Shown here: positions 36,619 to 47,685 of the stretch, in pieces
How positions within the stretch are numbered: the first letter of the stretch is position 1
Layout of the letters: each line of letters opens with the position of its first letter
Assembly (NCBI GenBank): GCA_001683735.1
Contig: LUGG01000004.1
Coordinates: 682,001 to 746,000 of the forward strand
Source of the DNA: Grifola frondosa
Lineage: Eukaryota > Basidiomycota > Agaricomycetes > Polyporales > Grifolaceae
Direction: 5' to 3'
Length of the DNA stretch: 64,000 bases
Program-made: the position numbers and the translations under genes
Notes under the pieces: model-generated
Database searches by the model: none
Told to the model about the DNA's origin: nothing
The model's input: the letters and a program-made list of their open reading frames with translations, nothing else

Positions 36619-39600
36619 TGTGTTTCCGATGTTGGGACGAGATCTGCGATAGAGTTTGCGATAACCTTCGTGAACCTAATCAAGGGATGACCAATGCAGA
36701 CTTTCTCGTGCCACGTGTGCGATCGCAATGCTGTTCCGACTGCAACTCGGTCAACGCTCACCGACCACAAATATCCACCATACCTGCTTAAATATTATTT
36801 TCAGCCATGTGCGTACACAGCTCTCGGCAGTTGTAACTCCGTCCCCACCCCGGGCGTGGCCATGTAGCAGCGTGTTTCCTAAGGACCCTGTACTTTGGAT
36901 ATGGTATCGATATCATCTTGATTGTCGGGGAGAGTCGTTCATTTGCAAAATGTACCGTCCAGTATGGAATACTGCCCGACGTCAGTCCTCCGTTTCGTTC
37001 GTATCCAACTTTCCTGCGAACTCACGAACGTGAAGATGGAGAATTGCGCTGCTGCTTCTCCGAACTCGTCACGCTAGATTGAGATCCGCTGGTGATCCTT
37101 GAGCCGACAATGCAAATAATCGATCACAAACCGTGTAATCGTGGGTGCTTATGCGCTAACGGCTTGGATGTTGTCATTGCCTACTGCAAGTCAACCTATC
37201 GCCCTATCGGCCCTGTATCCAGCGGCGGCCCAATGTATCACCTATTCATCCGGAATACTAAATACATTTAACGTTTTAGCTTTAACGTCGAAGCTAGGTA
37301 TGGTCTACGTGCCGCATACGGATATGTGTTCCGAGGGGCAGGATACAAATACCGATCTGCCCTGCTTGTCTCAACCTCTCCCCGGCTTCATCCTCATGTC
37401 CTGCGCTCGACTCCGACTTTCTCATCTTGATATGTTCTTGCAAAAAAAACACATTGCGCAATCCAGCGGGACGGCCCGATAGACTGATGTTATCAGTCTT
37501 GAGGACTCCGCCTTGAACAAACATATGTGCCGGATCTTTTTGTCCACCGCTCGTTTTCCTATAAAACTGGGCCCGCTCCTCTCCAACAGCAAGACCACAT
37601 CCCCGAGTCCCTCTTGTCTCCTCGAGCTTTGTACATATTTCTCTTGTACATTACTAGCACCTCATGTGTCACTGGCGACGGTGAAGCCCCTTTCCCGTCG
37701 ATGACCCGAACGTCTCCCTCATTGTTTCATAGTGTCCGTAACAACTATAAGCGCTGTGGGCATTACGTCGACTTGGTGAGTCTCTTGCTTCACTTTCGCA
37801 AGCGTGTATTGACCGCAGATAACTAGCCCGATGAGATGGTTCGGGCTTGCATTGTGTCCTGCAGATCTCAATTCACTCGTTTCCTCGGCGCCTAGATTCA
37901 ATGCGACGATCGTTATTGCAAGTTCAGCACGTCCCATCCTAGAAACTGTGTCCCTCCCCGCTGCACTGAAACGTGCTGGCAGTAGTGCGTCTGTCTTCTC
38001 GATTTCTTTTCCCCGCTGACGTCTCCGTTGCCTTATTCGTTCTTATCTAGCCGCCAATTTCCCGAGCAGTACAGTGAGTCGCTATTCCATGACTCCCACC
38101 TTACGATAGTAATCACGCCGTCGACGCTACAGACCCCGTGATTGATAGCTTTTGTCCCGTCTGCGTTCAGGCTGGGCGTCAGCTTTAGATCATTGTTCCG
38201 TAATATCCGACTGCGACTCGTGTCTATTTTCCTTCCATCAGCTATCTTCGAATCCCCTATACGTTAGTGTACCTGTGTTTGTCTCGCATAATTGCTCTGT
38301 TGTGAGATAGGGAGATGTATTGAAATATGAATGCCTACATCGAGTATAAATCATAGATGTTGAACAAAGCGCCAGGAGGAGATCCGCCACAAGACCAAAG
38401 TCTTCAAGACTCTGAATGACTTCGGGATGCCTTATGGAGTTTTTAGCTACCCACCTTACTGCTTTCGGAGCTGCTATTGAGGTCGCCGTTGAAAGCATCC
38501 GGTGCGGACATTGATTATTACGCAGAAGGTCCGATGAGATGCTAGCCTTACAAAGGCATCTGGATGACCATCGACTACTAAACAGCGGGAGAGAGAAAGT
38601 ACCAGCGCGTGCGGTATCTTCGGTAGTTATCCAGTCAACCACGGGAGGACTTTCATGTAATTATTATGGTATGATAACGGGCGCGTACCCGGAAGAGATT
38701 GGATGATCTATAAGAAGTGCAAGGAACTGAGGCACGTGTGTAGCAAAGACTCCTGACGGGCGGCATTAGAAGGCCTACCAGAGGTCAGACATCCTTCTCT
38801 GACTCGGTATGGGTGTTGGGAGGAAGCAGTTTGGCTACTTGATTATGTGACGGAAGGTGACGAAGGATAGCGTCATGGGAAATGTACCAAATGGCGGTAG
38901 TTACATATGCGGTATCTGGGACTTGCAGAATGCGCGAGAAAGCGCTCGGATCGTCGGATGCGCGTGGCAGCACAATAGACGAGCCGCTCTTATCTCCTCG
39001 CTAACTGGGGCAAATTCGGGCACATTTTTCAGCGTAATGGCAGTACCACAGGTGCACAAAGAGCAGGTCGTTACATTACCCGCGAAGCTCTAGGATGATG
39101 TACGCTGAGAAGAAGTAGAAAAGCTCCTGCGGATTAGCGTCAAGCGCCTGGAGAAATTCCGTGAAGTAGTCAGATGACGAGGGAGATAACGAGTGCAAGT
39201 GCGGAATACGGACCTTTCAACGGCACGATAAAGCGATATCAAGACATGGTGGAAGCTTCTTGTGGTCATCAGATCATAAGAATATCACGGGTCAAATCGA
39301 GCACAACGTCATAAATGGAAACATTAAAATGTTCCGCCCTGAGTGGATGGGAGACAACTTGGGTGCGAACACAAAGGATCATCCTCGAGGCCACGATGCA
39401 ACCGCAAACCTTCTTCAGAATCCAAAGTCACCGACTTTGGGGAAACAGATGTCCAGGATTGAGAACATGAGCGTTGTCATTGCGATTCGGGAGTTCCATA
39501 GCCTCGATGGCAATTAGTTGCTCATCTTGGCTAAGAGTCCGGGTGCATTTGCCCTGTGAAATGAAGATGACTTATCGATGACCGTAGCGAAACATACCGG

Positions 39601-40138
39601 TAGACGCTGCGGCTGGCTGCGAGAGTTCAGACGAAAAAAATCCTTGAATTGGAGCAAAGATACCGGATGGAGACACGGGTTCCTTCCAACCGTTTCAAAC
39701 TTGCGTTTGAAACGGCTCCTAGGTACCGAACGGATTTTGTTGTGAGGTTCACAGCTGCCTTAATTTCCAGAGCTGAAGAGCAGCTGATGTGGTCATTCAA
39801 GGGTTTTGCGAGATAGGACCTTGATAATGAAGAGTCAGCACCACGGACACGAGTTTGTATGGATGCACATTGACAACCTGAAGGAATATTTTATAGTCTT
39901 GACCGGAAGAACCTGCGTAATGTTGACCCTAAGTTTCGGTGCGGATGTCATTCTGCCGCTCAAAGCAGCCACGTGGAAATCCAACTTGGGTGCTCCTTCC
40001 ATCTTCCAGTACATGATCAGGCGGGAGACCGCTGAATTCCACGTCCTCACCGACACATAACTACTCCCAGTCCTCTCAATCCACTTGCAAAATCTATACG
40101 GTACATTCTGACAATTTGGTTTCCATCTTCTAGGTCCG
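36619..40138. other. 3.5-kb stretch without a recognised gene
   Basis: Both strands carry only short open frames (the longest about 134 codons, at 38238-38642 -), none matching a known family. Some fragments look protein-like (YFTEFLQALDANPQELF on the minus strand near 39130-39170), but I could not chain them. A strong hairpin lies at 39690-39715. It may hold an intron-rich orphan gene, a decayed gene or non-coding transcripts. Confidence 0.35.
39690..39715. repeat. Perfect 11-bp inverted repeat with 4-nt loop
   Basis: CCGTTTCAAAC, TTGC, GTTTGAAACGG. A hairpin this exact is notable in a region with no assigned gene. It could be a cruciform, a protein-binding palindrome or part of an RNA. Confidence 0.75.
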
Positions 40139-41243
40139 ATGAGCTATTCCGATTGGTGGGGAGGTCCAGCGGAGATTTACGCCACCTTGCCGTCAATCCA
40201 GGCGAGTGCTGTGTTTCAATCTCACAGGTACCATTGTACCGTCTGACCTTGAGTTAGAATCAGCGGGTTAAGCTCAGCATCTCAACGCCTTTTACGCCAA
40301 CTTACGTCAAAGGCAGCGTCACGAGAGTCGCCGATCCTGCGCAGGCCTATGCTAGCCGGATTGCAGGGCGGCAAATACTCCTGGAAAACCCTGCACGCAC
40401 GAGTAGAGCCAAGAAAGAAAGAGAACAGAAGGATGCGAAACGTGTCTCCGAGAAAGCGCGGGGAAAAGCTCGTATCATTGCCAAACATGAGGCTCGGCGA
40501 AGAGGTTTGTGGAAACTCAAACCAGAGGAAATAAAGTAAGCAATCCTCAGACCCAACTGCTTCGAGGTTTGCTGTTGAATTCAAGACATCAGGTTCAACC
40601 TGTTCCTACCTTTACATTTTCTATGGATGGGTTATATGTCGGAACTTCTGGCGCTTTCTTCTGCGCCACCCAACTCTCATAATGATCCTGCCGCTCAAGT
40701 TATGCCAAGCGCTGCAGGTATGCATGCAAAACTAATAAAAGCTGATTTTCATGGATCCATCATGACCGGTGAGTTTACTCCCCTTTTACAGAGCAGATCC
40801 TGAATGCGCGTGCCTTGCTTAGTACGGAAGAGTAACAATCCTTGCCTTGTCGGGCTCTCGGGCATAGTTATTCACGAAACCGAAAACGCTTTTAAGGTGA
40901 TCACCAAGCAAGATCAACTGAAACGTTCGTCGTTCTTATCTTAAGAACGTACAATGTCCACTGATCTTCTACAGTGATTCCAAAGAAAAACAGCATATTT
41001 TGCTTCGCCGTTCCCTTATACTCGTTCACACCCTCAGCCCTGCCACCGGCAACTTCGACCTCAAAAATGCTCTTAACGTCTCATGAAACGGGTGATTCCA
41101 TGTCATCATCTTCGCCAAGTGGCACACAGACGATCCTCGACCAGCCCCATATCGAGTTCGAGCTCTATGGAAATCATTTCAGCTTCCGTGCTGCCGAACG
41201 TGCTGGTCGGAAGTTCAAACACAAGGAGACTATAGAACTATGA
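40139..41243 (+). CDS. POP4: RNase P/MRP protein subunit Pop4 (Rpp29)
   Basis: Structural subunit of RNase P and MRP that binds the RNA core. Exons are 40139-40201, 40273-40535, 40593-40768, 40823-40924 and 40975-41243 (290 aa). The N-terminal extension is short; then FTPTYVKGSV, RIAGRQILLENPARTSR and a basic helix (KKEREQKDAKRVSEK). The C-terminal Sm-like domain has KADFHGSIMTV, NNPCLVGLSGIVIHET, AFKVITKQDQLKLIPKKNS and FELYGNHFSFRAAERAGRKF. The domain order is that of eukaryotic Rpp29. Intron 1 (40202-40272) is modelled with a GC donor (CAG|GCGAGT) because no GT donor gives a continuous frame. It converges with the cyclin gene. Confidence 0.93.
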
Positions 41244-41360
41244 GGCCGCTATCATCGTATAATTGTAGACCTATATGTTACGTACATGGTAATATGCTTG
41301 ATCCGTCCCGGTACGTCGGAGTCCGTGTGGGATGCGGTCGACGAATGATCATGTCAACTC

Positions 41361-42779
41361 TCATCCAGAATTCGTGATGTCTGGTAAATGCACATCTCCT
41401 CCGATGGGCTTCCATCCACGGGAGAGGGATTTACCTGGAGTGTTTCCGCCGTGCGATGAAGTAGGCGTTTGGCCAGCAACAGGATTAGGAGTTGAAGAAC
41501 TCAATGGTGGGTTGCTTGGTGGAACGGCATGAGCGAATGGAAGATACAACTGCTCCCGATTCGCTGAGCTACTGGGTGGTTTTATCTGTATGACACACGG
41601 CTCTTGAAGGGAGCCACGGAAACAAGACATAGCAGTACTTACTGCTGCCACGGACGCAAGGTAATCATATGCACTATGCAAATCTTGGGCTCCATAGTAT
41701 TCAATCATTATTCTCAAAGCTTCTGTGATCGGACGCACCGATAAGCAAATGAGTATGTAAGCACGGAGTACTGACCTGCAACGCCTGCCAATTCAACTTC
41801 GTTAAACCCAAAATACTCGACGGCAAACCGAGAGGTCTCAGGAGAAGGCGGCTTATGAGACGGCGGTGTCGGTAAAGATGCCGAAGGCGCCGGCGATGCG
41901 ATGCGAACATCCAAAGGGGGCGATTGGGGACCTTCCACCACATACTGTGCAAGGACATAACATGCAGCCGCTATGATTCGTGTGGGGTAAAGGATGCACA
42001 ACGGCGTTCGGAACCTGTCCCAGATTGTTACCCACGAATGATAAACATGTGCTGCGCTTTGTCACTGACGAATCATTCGCAATCGACCATGCACATTCTT
42101 CGACATGGGGATCTTCTTGTTGCGCGTCAAACAAGTCTACCAGTTCTACTTGAGGGCTATCAACCACGAAATCAAAGCAGAGCGCTTCAAGCAATACTTC
42201 CTCTGTCAGAAGTATGTTATTTTGACACTCTTCAACATCCTAGAAAAGATGCATCACCCGACCCATGTGACAAAGATAAGGAACAAACCTTGCTATCGTC
42301 GGGTATATCCACTACGTCAATTTTTGATACTTTGGAGCAAAACACTTTTGCCACATCACGAAGCTTTCTACCACATTCTTCGGTCTTTGTTGCTAGAAAT
42401 ATGCAAGATGCAGCAACATCCTAAATGGGGATCGGACATTCGCTAAATGAATCTACACACGCAAGCATGCTTACTTGTCGGTGATAATCTTCCATGGAAT
42501 AGCGCATGTAGAACCTATGAAACCACGTAGCGGCAGTATACATGGCAGAAGCCGGTCTAAAACGGCACCGTTATCATTATAAGATAAATTGTCAAACTTA
42601 CACACTTACAGGCCGAGGGACACAGCGAGGCGGTAGAGAAATTCGATCCCTCTGCTTCGATCGTAAAGTTCCTTCTCAAGAGAGATATCGGATGTTGTCC
42701 GGCTCGGCGTGTATTGAAGTGCAGTTATAGGAAATAGCCATTGTATGCTTGAAGTCAAGGAAAGATGTCTTGAGTTCAT
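41361..42779 (-). CDS. Transcriptional-CDK-type cyclin (cyclin K/T, Ctk2/Pch1-like)
   Basis: Cyclin partner expected for a Cdk9/Cdk12-type kinase that phosphorylates the RNA polymerase II CTD. Seven exons: 42779-42610, 42556-42475, 42420-42289, 42239-42070, 42014-41776, 41722-41643 and 41585-41361 (365 aa, no correction). Cyclin box: QWLFPITALQYTPSRT, GIEFLYRLAVSLGLP, WFHRFYMRYSMEDYHRQDV, AASCIFLATKTEECGRKL, LLEALCFDFVVDSPQ; the second fold has YPTRIIAAACYVLAQYVVEG. The C-terminus is Pro/Ser-rich (GGNTPGKSL). Intron 6 (41586-41642) is 57 nt and stop-free, so its retention adds 19 residues in frame. The exact orthology (Ctk2 versus Pch1 or cyclin L) cannot be settled by eye. Confidence 0.9.
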
Positions 42780-42920
42780 GTCGGATGGAGGGAGGTGGCG
42801 GTCAGTGTTCACATTCAAGTTGGTGGCGACGAGTGACACGTGACGAATTCACTTTTTTGCATCAATGGCGGACGATTAATAAAATTTTTTTTCCATGGGT
42901 TTTCTGTCCAATCTACACAG

Positions 42921-43004
42921 GGGCATTTGGCACAGTGGTAGCGCGCACGCTTCGCATTGGCTTTCTTCTGCGTGAGGTCCAGGGTTCAATCCCCTGAATG
43001 TCCA
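42921..43004 (+). tRNA. tRNA-Ala(CGC) with 12-nt intron
   Basis: Acceptor stem GGGCATT pairs with AATGTCC and includes the G3:U70 wobble that defines tRNA-Ala; discriminator A at 43004. The anticodon CGC is at 42953-42955 in loop TTCGCA..T. The 12-nt intron 42957-42968 lies one base 3' of the anticodon, the canonical nuclear position. T-arm CAGGG-TTCAATC-CCCTG is perfect. The D-stem GCAC/GCGC has one A:C mismatch. A T4 RNA polymerase III terminator follows at 43005-43008. Confidence 0.95.
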
Positions 43005-43085
43005 TTTTGCTACATGTTATCTAAACTTTACAAGTACACTTTTACACCACCGGTCTCATGAAGAAAGGTATTATCACGGATGAGA

Positions 43086-45000
43086 TTACACATAATCATC
43101 TCGCATCTCTGATGAATTTGTTCTCACATGAGCTCCGGTGAAATCATCTACATCAGAGTAGGAGTGAATTGCGGAAACTGTCGAAATCGACGTTATGGTA
43201 ATCTCGGAGGGCGATGGGAGGGCATGCTTGAGACGTTTGACAGCAGGACTGTCGGCACCGCAATGAGTATCTCGCTGCCAATCCGCCACGCGGGAGAGAT
43301 CGCGCTTGCGGACAGACGGTCTGAGCGGAAGCCCTGTTGGACTGAGCAACATCTGTGCCACTTCTGCGGTCTCCGCGACCTCGGTGTTATCAGAAAAATT
43401 GGACTCAGTATCACATCCGGAGGCAGAGCTGACTAGTGGCGAATGTCAATGTCACGCCATAAAAGAGCAAGCCTTGACTCACCGTCGCTGGATGCGGCCC
43501 AGTCTGATTCCGACGGCAGGATATCGAGTTTGTTGCTAAGCTCAGGTATTGAGTTGGAAAGCGATGGATCGATGATTGGATCTGGCACCTACATTACGAA
43601 AATGAAGCAGGTGAGAGCGGTGAATAACACTGTCATGGAAGTGCAGCTAAGGCCAACAGTGCTATCCGTTCGTCTTCGTCCATCCGTAGATAGAGAATAT
43701 CGTAGACGGTACACGGATATTGCGCGGCAGTGCTCCTCAGGTCCTCACTAACCTCCGGAATTGTCCAGGCGCCCTCAACGCCGGAAGCTGAAGCGAACCA
43801 GTAGAACAGGCATTCCAAAACAGTCGGTTTCGCAGTATCACATCGTTTGACTTCCGACACAAAGGCCCGGGACCATCCTGCACTGATATCAGTCTTCCTA
43901 TCGCATTTATGTCGAGATATACTGACCTTCTGAAAATGCACCAAACACCCATCCCCAGTAAGTTGTCAGCACAAACCAGTGGGACTGTTTCCGAATGCAC
44001 ACATCCCAAATCTACTCGACCAACTCATAAGCATTTGTGTTAGAGGTTTAGGAATAACTTAACATACCTTTCCCCACAGTCGTTCGTGGCTCTCATATGG
44101 ATATTCATGGTCTGAACGGGGTGGTCGGAGCTGTCCACATAGGTCAAAATCTGAGGGAAACTTTCACAGCACAAAAGGCACCTACTGTGCCGCATGTGAT
44201 AAATAACTCGAGTTCTTTGGGTGAAACTATCCACGGCGGTTGTACAAATATTGTCATTGACGGTTTCCACGTATCTTCGACAGATGTGATGAGAGAGGGT
44301 TTCGGACACCATGTAAAATGCCTGATGAGATCTTCATCGATGTCGTCCCTCCTATGCAGGTCCAGATTCCAAAGCTTTGTTTCAGGAAAAACGAGGTGCA
44401 CGAGGCGCTTCACTGTTGCAAGCGGATACTCTAAAACCCATTGACAGATTCTGGTCAAGAGTGGATGAATATTACTCAATGCACTGTTCCAGGGCGAGGA
44501 TGGTCAAGACTCACCCGTCAACATCATCGGTGTACGGGATGACTTTATCGGGGACACTGTAGCAGAGGACAGGAACGGTAATAGATTCTCCGAGCACGCG
44601 GTCCGTATCACCTTCGGAATAGGAAGTTTGCACAAATTTATGAATAACTACAATATTTTTAGCTTCTCCCAAACGAAGCAGGTTGTAGATCACCTACATT
44701 TTACAGCGTTCTGAGAGAAAACAGTGGGTTTTACGGTATGCATTATCTGCAGAGTTCTATAGCTTTCTGGTTTGACATTGAGTGTGTTGAGATGCGTTTT
44801 ATGACCTTCCGCAGGCATTGAGGGGCGGTGGGAGCAAGCCCTAAGGGAGGTAGAGTCGCTAAGTGAAGATAACGTTTGAGATCAGAAGTCGCAGGCGGGG
44901 ACATCATGATGCGAGCCAAGTCCCACAGTTCAGGTTTGATAAAAGGCCGATTCAGCATAGCTGCTGCTTCAGAGAATATGCTCGGCGTAGACGTGGCCAT
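43086..45000 (-). CDS. Uncharacterised protein with aromatic-rich core
   Basis: Eight exons can be chained: 45000-44735, 44693-44515, 44450-44186, 44130-44068, 44011-43927, 43877-43753, 43588-43483 and 43432-43086. The N-terminus is MATSTPSIFSEAAAML. The middle carries PLATVKRLVHLVFPETKLWN and SHERLWGK, then a strikingly Trp/Phe-rich segment (HWFVLTTYWGWVFGAFSEGW, LECLFYWFASASGVEG). The C-terminus is Ser/Asp-rich with a basic patch (KRDLSRVADWQRD). One base is missing near 44745-44750 to join exons 1 and 2. The intron between exons 6 and 7 (164 nt) is long and less sure. The Trp-rich segment could be membrane-embedded. I do not recognise the family; consistent phases argue that the gene is real. 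Confidence 0.6.
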
Positions 45001-45957
45001 GGTGGTCTGAAGAAAATATTACGCTCTTCACATCCGGCCCAGCATCGTTTAAGTACCGTATGTGAGATTGGAGTGGTTACAATAAGGTCCAAAGGAACGC
45101 CATAGCGACAGCGATACCAGGAGGATTGTTAGTCTGAGACAACAAGAGCTAGCTTGGCCAAATCTGCATCAGATTGCAAAGCATTTGCGTCCACAAGGCG
45201 AGACAATATTACTAGTTGAAAGCAGACTGAAAACAATGCCGAACAAGCTTGTCCTAATCGGGACGAGCATGTCGCGAACCGTAACACCCTAACGCTGTGT
45301 GACATACGTGACACTGGACAGTCAAACTTTGACCTTTGACGTTCGTGGCGTTAAAGTTGATTGAATACATATATTCATTGATACATATTAATTGAACACG
45401 GCGGATCATCAAATACATAGTACTGTAGAATTCTCCCATTAACCAGCGCCAGCGCCACACGATACAATATATGGGCGCCACCAAGCTTCCGTTTCACTCC
45501 AGACAAACAGCGGAATGCACCTGCGATGCATCAGGAGCATCCGAGCATCCCTCGATCCCCAACTCGCTCCCGCATTACGCAATCAGCGCATTTGGTTTCA
45601 CTAATCCTGATTGGATTGCGCTGAGGAGCAGACATAAGTCTGATGCAAGAGGGGGACTTGCAACCTATATCCAACATTATCGAACATGAGTATGACAAGG
45701 TCGAGACGAGGTCAAGCCATGACCCACCAATTGGATGCGCATGTCTTCTACTGTAGAGACAATTTGGCCGCAAACAATCTTGCTGGCGAGTTGACATGGG
45801 TATAAAATGCTGGCATTCGAGGTGCAATCTTCCGTCAATAACCTGCCATCTTATATCAGCGGACGTTCATTCGGAAGGGGAAGACAGGGAGTACGAACAT
45901 TATGGCACATTCTGTAAGAGTATTGAGGGAGTGGCAGGTCGAGCTGGCGGAGTAGGG
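45001..45957. other. Stretch without a recognised gene
   Basis: Only short open frames on both strands. It serves as upstream sequence for the minus-strand orphan gene. Confidence 0.35.
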
Positions 45958-46672
45958 CTACAAGTTGATTACAGGACTGACTGAACCGGTTTTATGCCTT
46001 CTGAAACGCGCATCACTTGATGCGAAGCGAGGCATTGCCATCGAACTAATCCGGTTGCATGCTGACCTCGTTCTGGTGCATTCCAAACTGAGCCCCCAAG
46101 GTGAGGCCTTGGGCCCCTCACTACTTCCATACGTGAGCGAGTAACATACTTGTTGCGGCAGGGCGTTCTCGAAAGTCGATCAAAAGTGCTGAATAACAAC
46201 CGGACGTTTTCAGCGCAAGCGATAATACCATCCCACGAAGCTGGCGGAGAAGATCCGTACTCTGCGAGGTGCAGTCCAAATCAGTGTGGAATAAATGGAG
46301 ATGAACGCATTCTGAAGACAATGCATTCACGTCACCCTTTATCTTCACACAGTCTGCCTCGATAAAAAGACCACAGAGAACTGATAAAATCTCGGGCATC
46401 GTCATCGTGCTCAGCACGAGGCTCCGGGCGTGGAAGACGCGTGTTTCATGGGAGTTGATGGCTCTGGCCCCTGGGGTATGGGTCGATTATGGATTTAGCT
46501 TGCGCATCCTCCGCGCCACCCCGCATGCGTTAGACTTCACGTCCGATCGAGTAAAATGAGCGTACAATTCTCCGTCGTCCATGAAACAGATGATCTTCCT
46601 TCGGCCGTTACAGTGACGAGGGAGCCGCTGCACCAGAACATGAGTATAACCAACCACGGTCAATAAATTCAT
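45958..46672 (-). CDS. Possible minus-strand gene, structure unresolved
   Basis: Protein-like frames occur in order from 46672: VQRLPRHCNGRRKIICFMDD, then MPEILSVLCGLFIEADCVKI. A plausible 74-nt intron follows, then WDGIIACAENVRLLFSTFD, and after another intron SACNRISSMAMPRFASSDAR to a stop at 45958-45960. The first join does not keep phase with a canonical intron (a candidate 48-nt GTGGCG..CCCCAG intron is one base out). No family is recognised. It could be a real small gene with an assembly indel, or chance. Confidence 0.3.
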
Positions 46673-46873
46673 GAGAAATATCGCCCCACGCCCCCTTCCT
46701 ACCTTCAGCGCTCGGCTCTTAGTGGGTGCGAAGACGAAGACGTTCGGACTAGTGCATTAATTGCCGCAAAGAAGCTTACCAGCGAAGAAGACAAACGTTC
46801 ATCTCAATATCTGGGGAGCGCTCATGTCGGGGGAGGCTGTGAAAGCGGCAAATAAATGGATTACAGGCCAAGA

Positions 46874-47541
46874 TCATGCACCACGGGCACGAATTTGGTT
46901 CACTAGCTGGACCTTCTTTCTCACCTGCAAGGGGTTCATGAATGAGTCGTGTCGAGAAGAGAATGAAGCATACCTCGTGCGCGAACAATCTCCTCCAACG
47001 GTCAGCCCTAAGACGGTTACGCTTGACACCTTTTTTCTCGTGCCTCTCCCCTCCTATATTATCGGCACGGACGTTATTTCGGAGCATCGTCATCCGGAGC
47101 TTCGCGAAACTGTTGACCACTCCGCGTTTCAAGACAAGGGAAGTGCGCCCTGCAAAAGACGTTTCATTGATACTGTCTAGCGCAAACCAAGCGATGGAAC
47201 AAGTACAAACCTGAGTAAGGATTATGGGGCTTTGGAAGATTGACAATCAAAGTTTTCTCCCTTCTCTTCCAAACATCCTCAGCGGTGTTTTGCTTCTCTA
47301 TTTCTTTATTTCCCGTAGCTATATTTAAAAACCCCCAATGAGACGTTTGCGCCATCCCCGGTGAAGGGCTACGTTGGGCCCACTTAGGGCGCACTACAGA
47401 TGTAGCTGGAGAGTTGGAATGGGCAGGAGATGAGGCAGTGGCGACGCGCCGGGATGCTGTCTTCGGGAGGATATCGTGGATGGCATATCTCGCAGTCAAG
47501 CGCGATGCCGCCGGTGCAAAATGTTGTACGACAGAGAACAT
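46874..47541 (-). CDS. MRP21: Mitochondrial small ribosomal subunit protein bS21m
   Basis: Mitoribosomal protein S21. Exons 47541-47211, 47149-46974 and 46924-46874 give 185 aa. The N-terminal about 75 residues are Ser/Ala/Arg-rich, as expected for a mitochondrial presequence plus fungal extension (MFSVVQHFAPAASRL). The conserved S21 core follows: VVNSFAKLRMTMLRNNVR, then ERHEKKGVKRNRLRADRWRR, FAHEVRKKVQLVNQIRARGA. The core is C-terminal, as in yeast Mrp21. Its start is 144 bp from that of GIR2 on the other strand. Confidence 0.92.
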
Positions 47542-47685
47542 GTAGAGTGGAACAACGCGAGATGTGGATTTGGATTTGGACAGAAGACGAAGTCGCTATT
47601 TACCGAACACGTACCCCGATCACTCCGGCAGTATTCGCGCTCAAACTTCAGGTTACATACAGCATTACTACTTACTCCTTCGTCT
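47542..47685. promoter_or_regulatory. Bidirectional promoter, bS21m (-) / GIR2 (+)
   Basis: Only 144 bp separate the start codons, so both promoters and 5'UTRs must be packed here. No TATA box is obvious. Confidence 0.6.

Noticed and set aside
38785..39180. Possible acetate-permease (GPR1/FUN34) or other membrane-protein remnant
   Set aside because: A few residues looked suggestive, but the order of motifs did not fit and no frame could be chained.
46776..47246. 156-codon continuous minus-strand frame
   Set aside because: It reads through the introns of the bS21m gene; the spliced model gives the true conserved C-terminus KKVQLVNQIRARGA.
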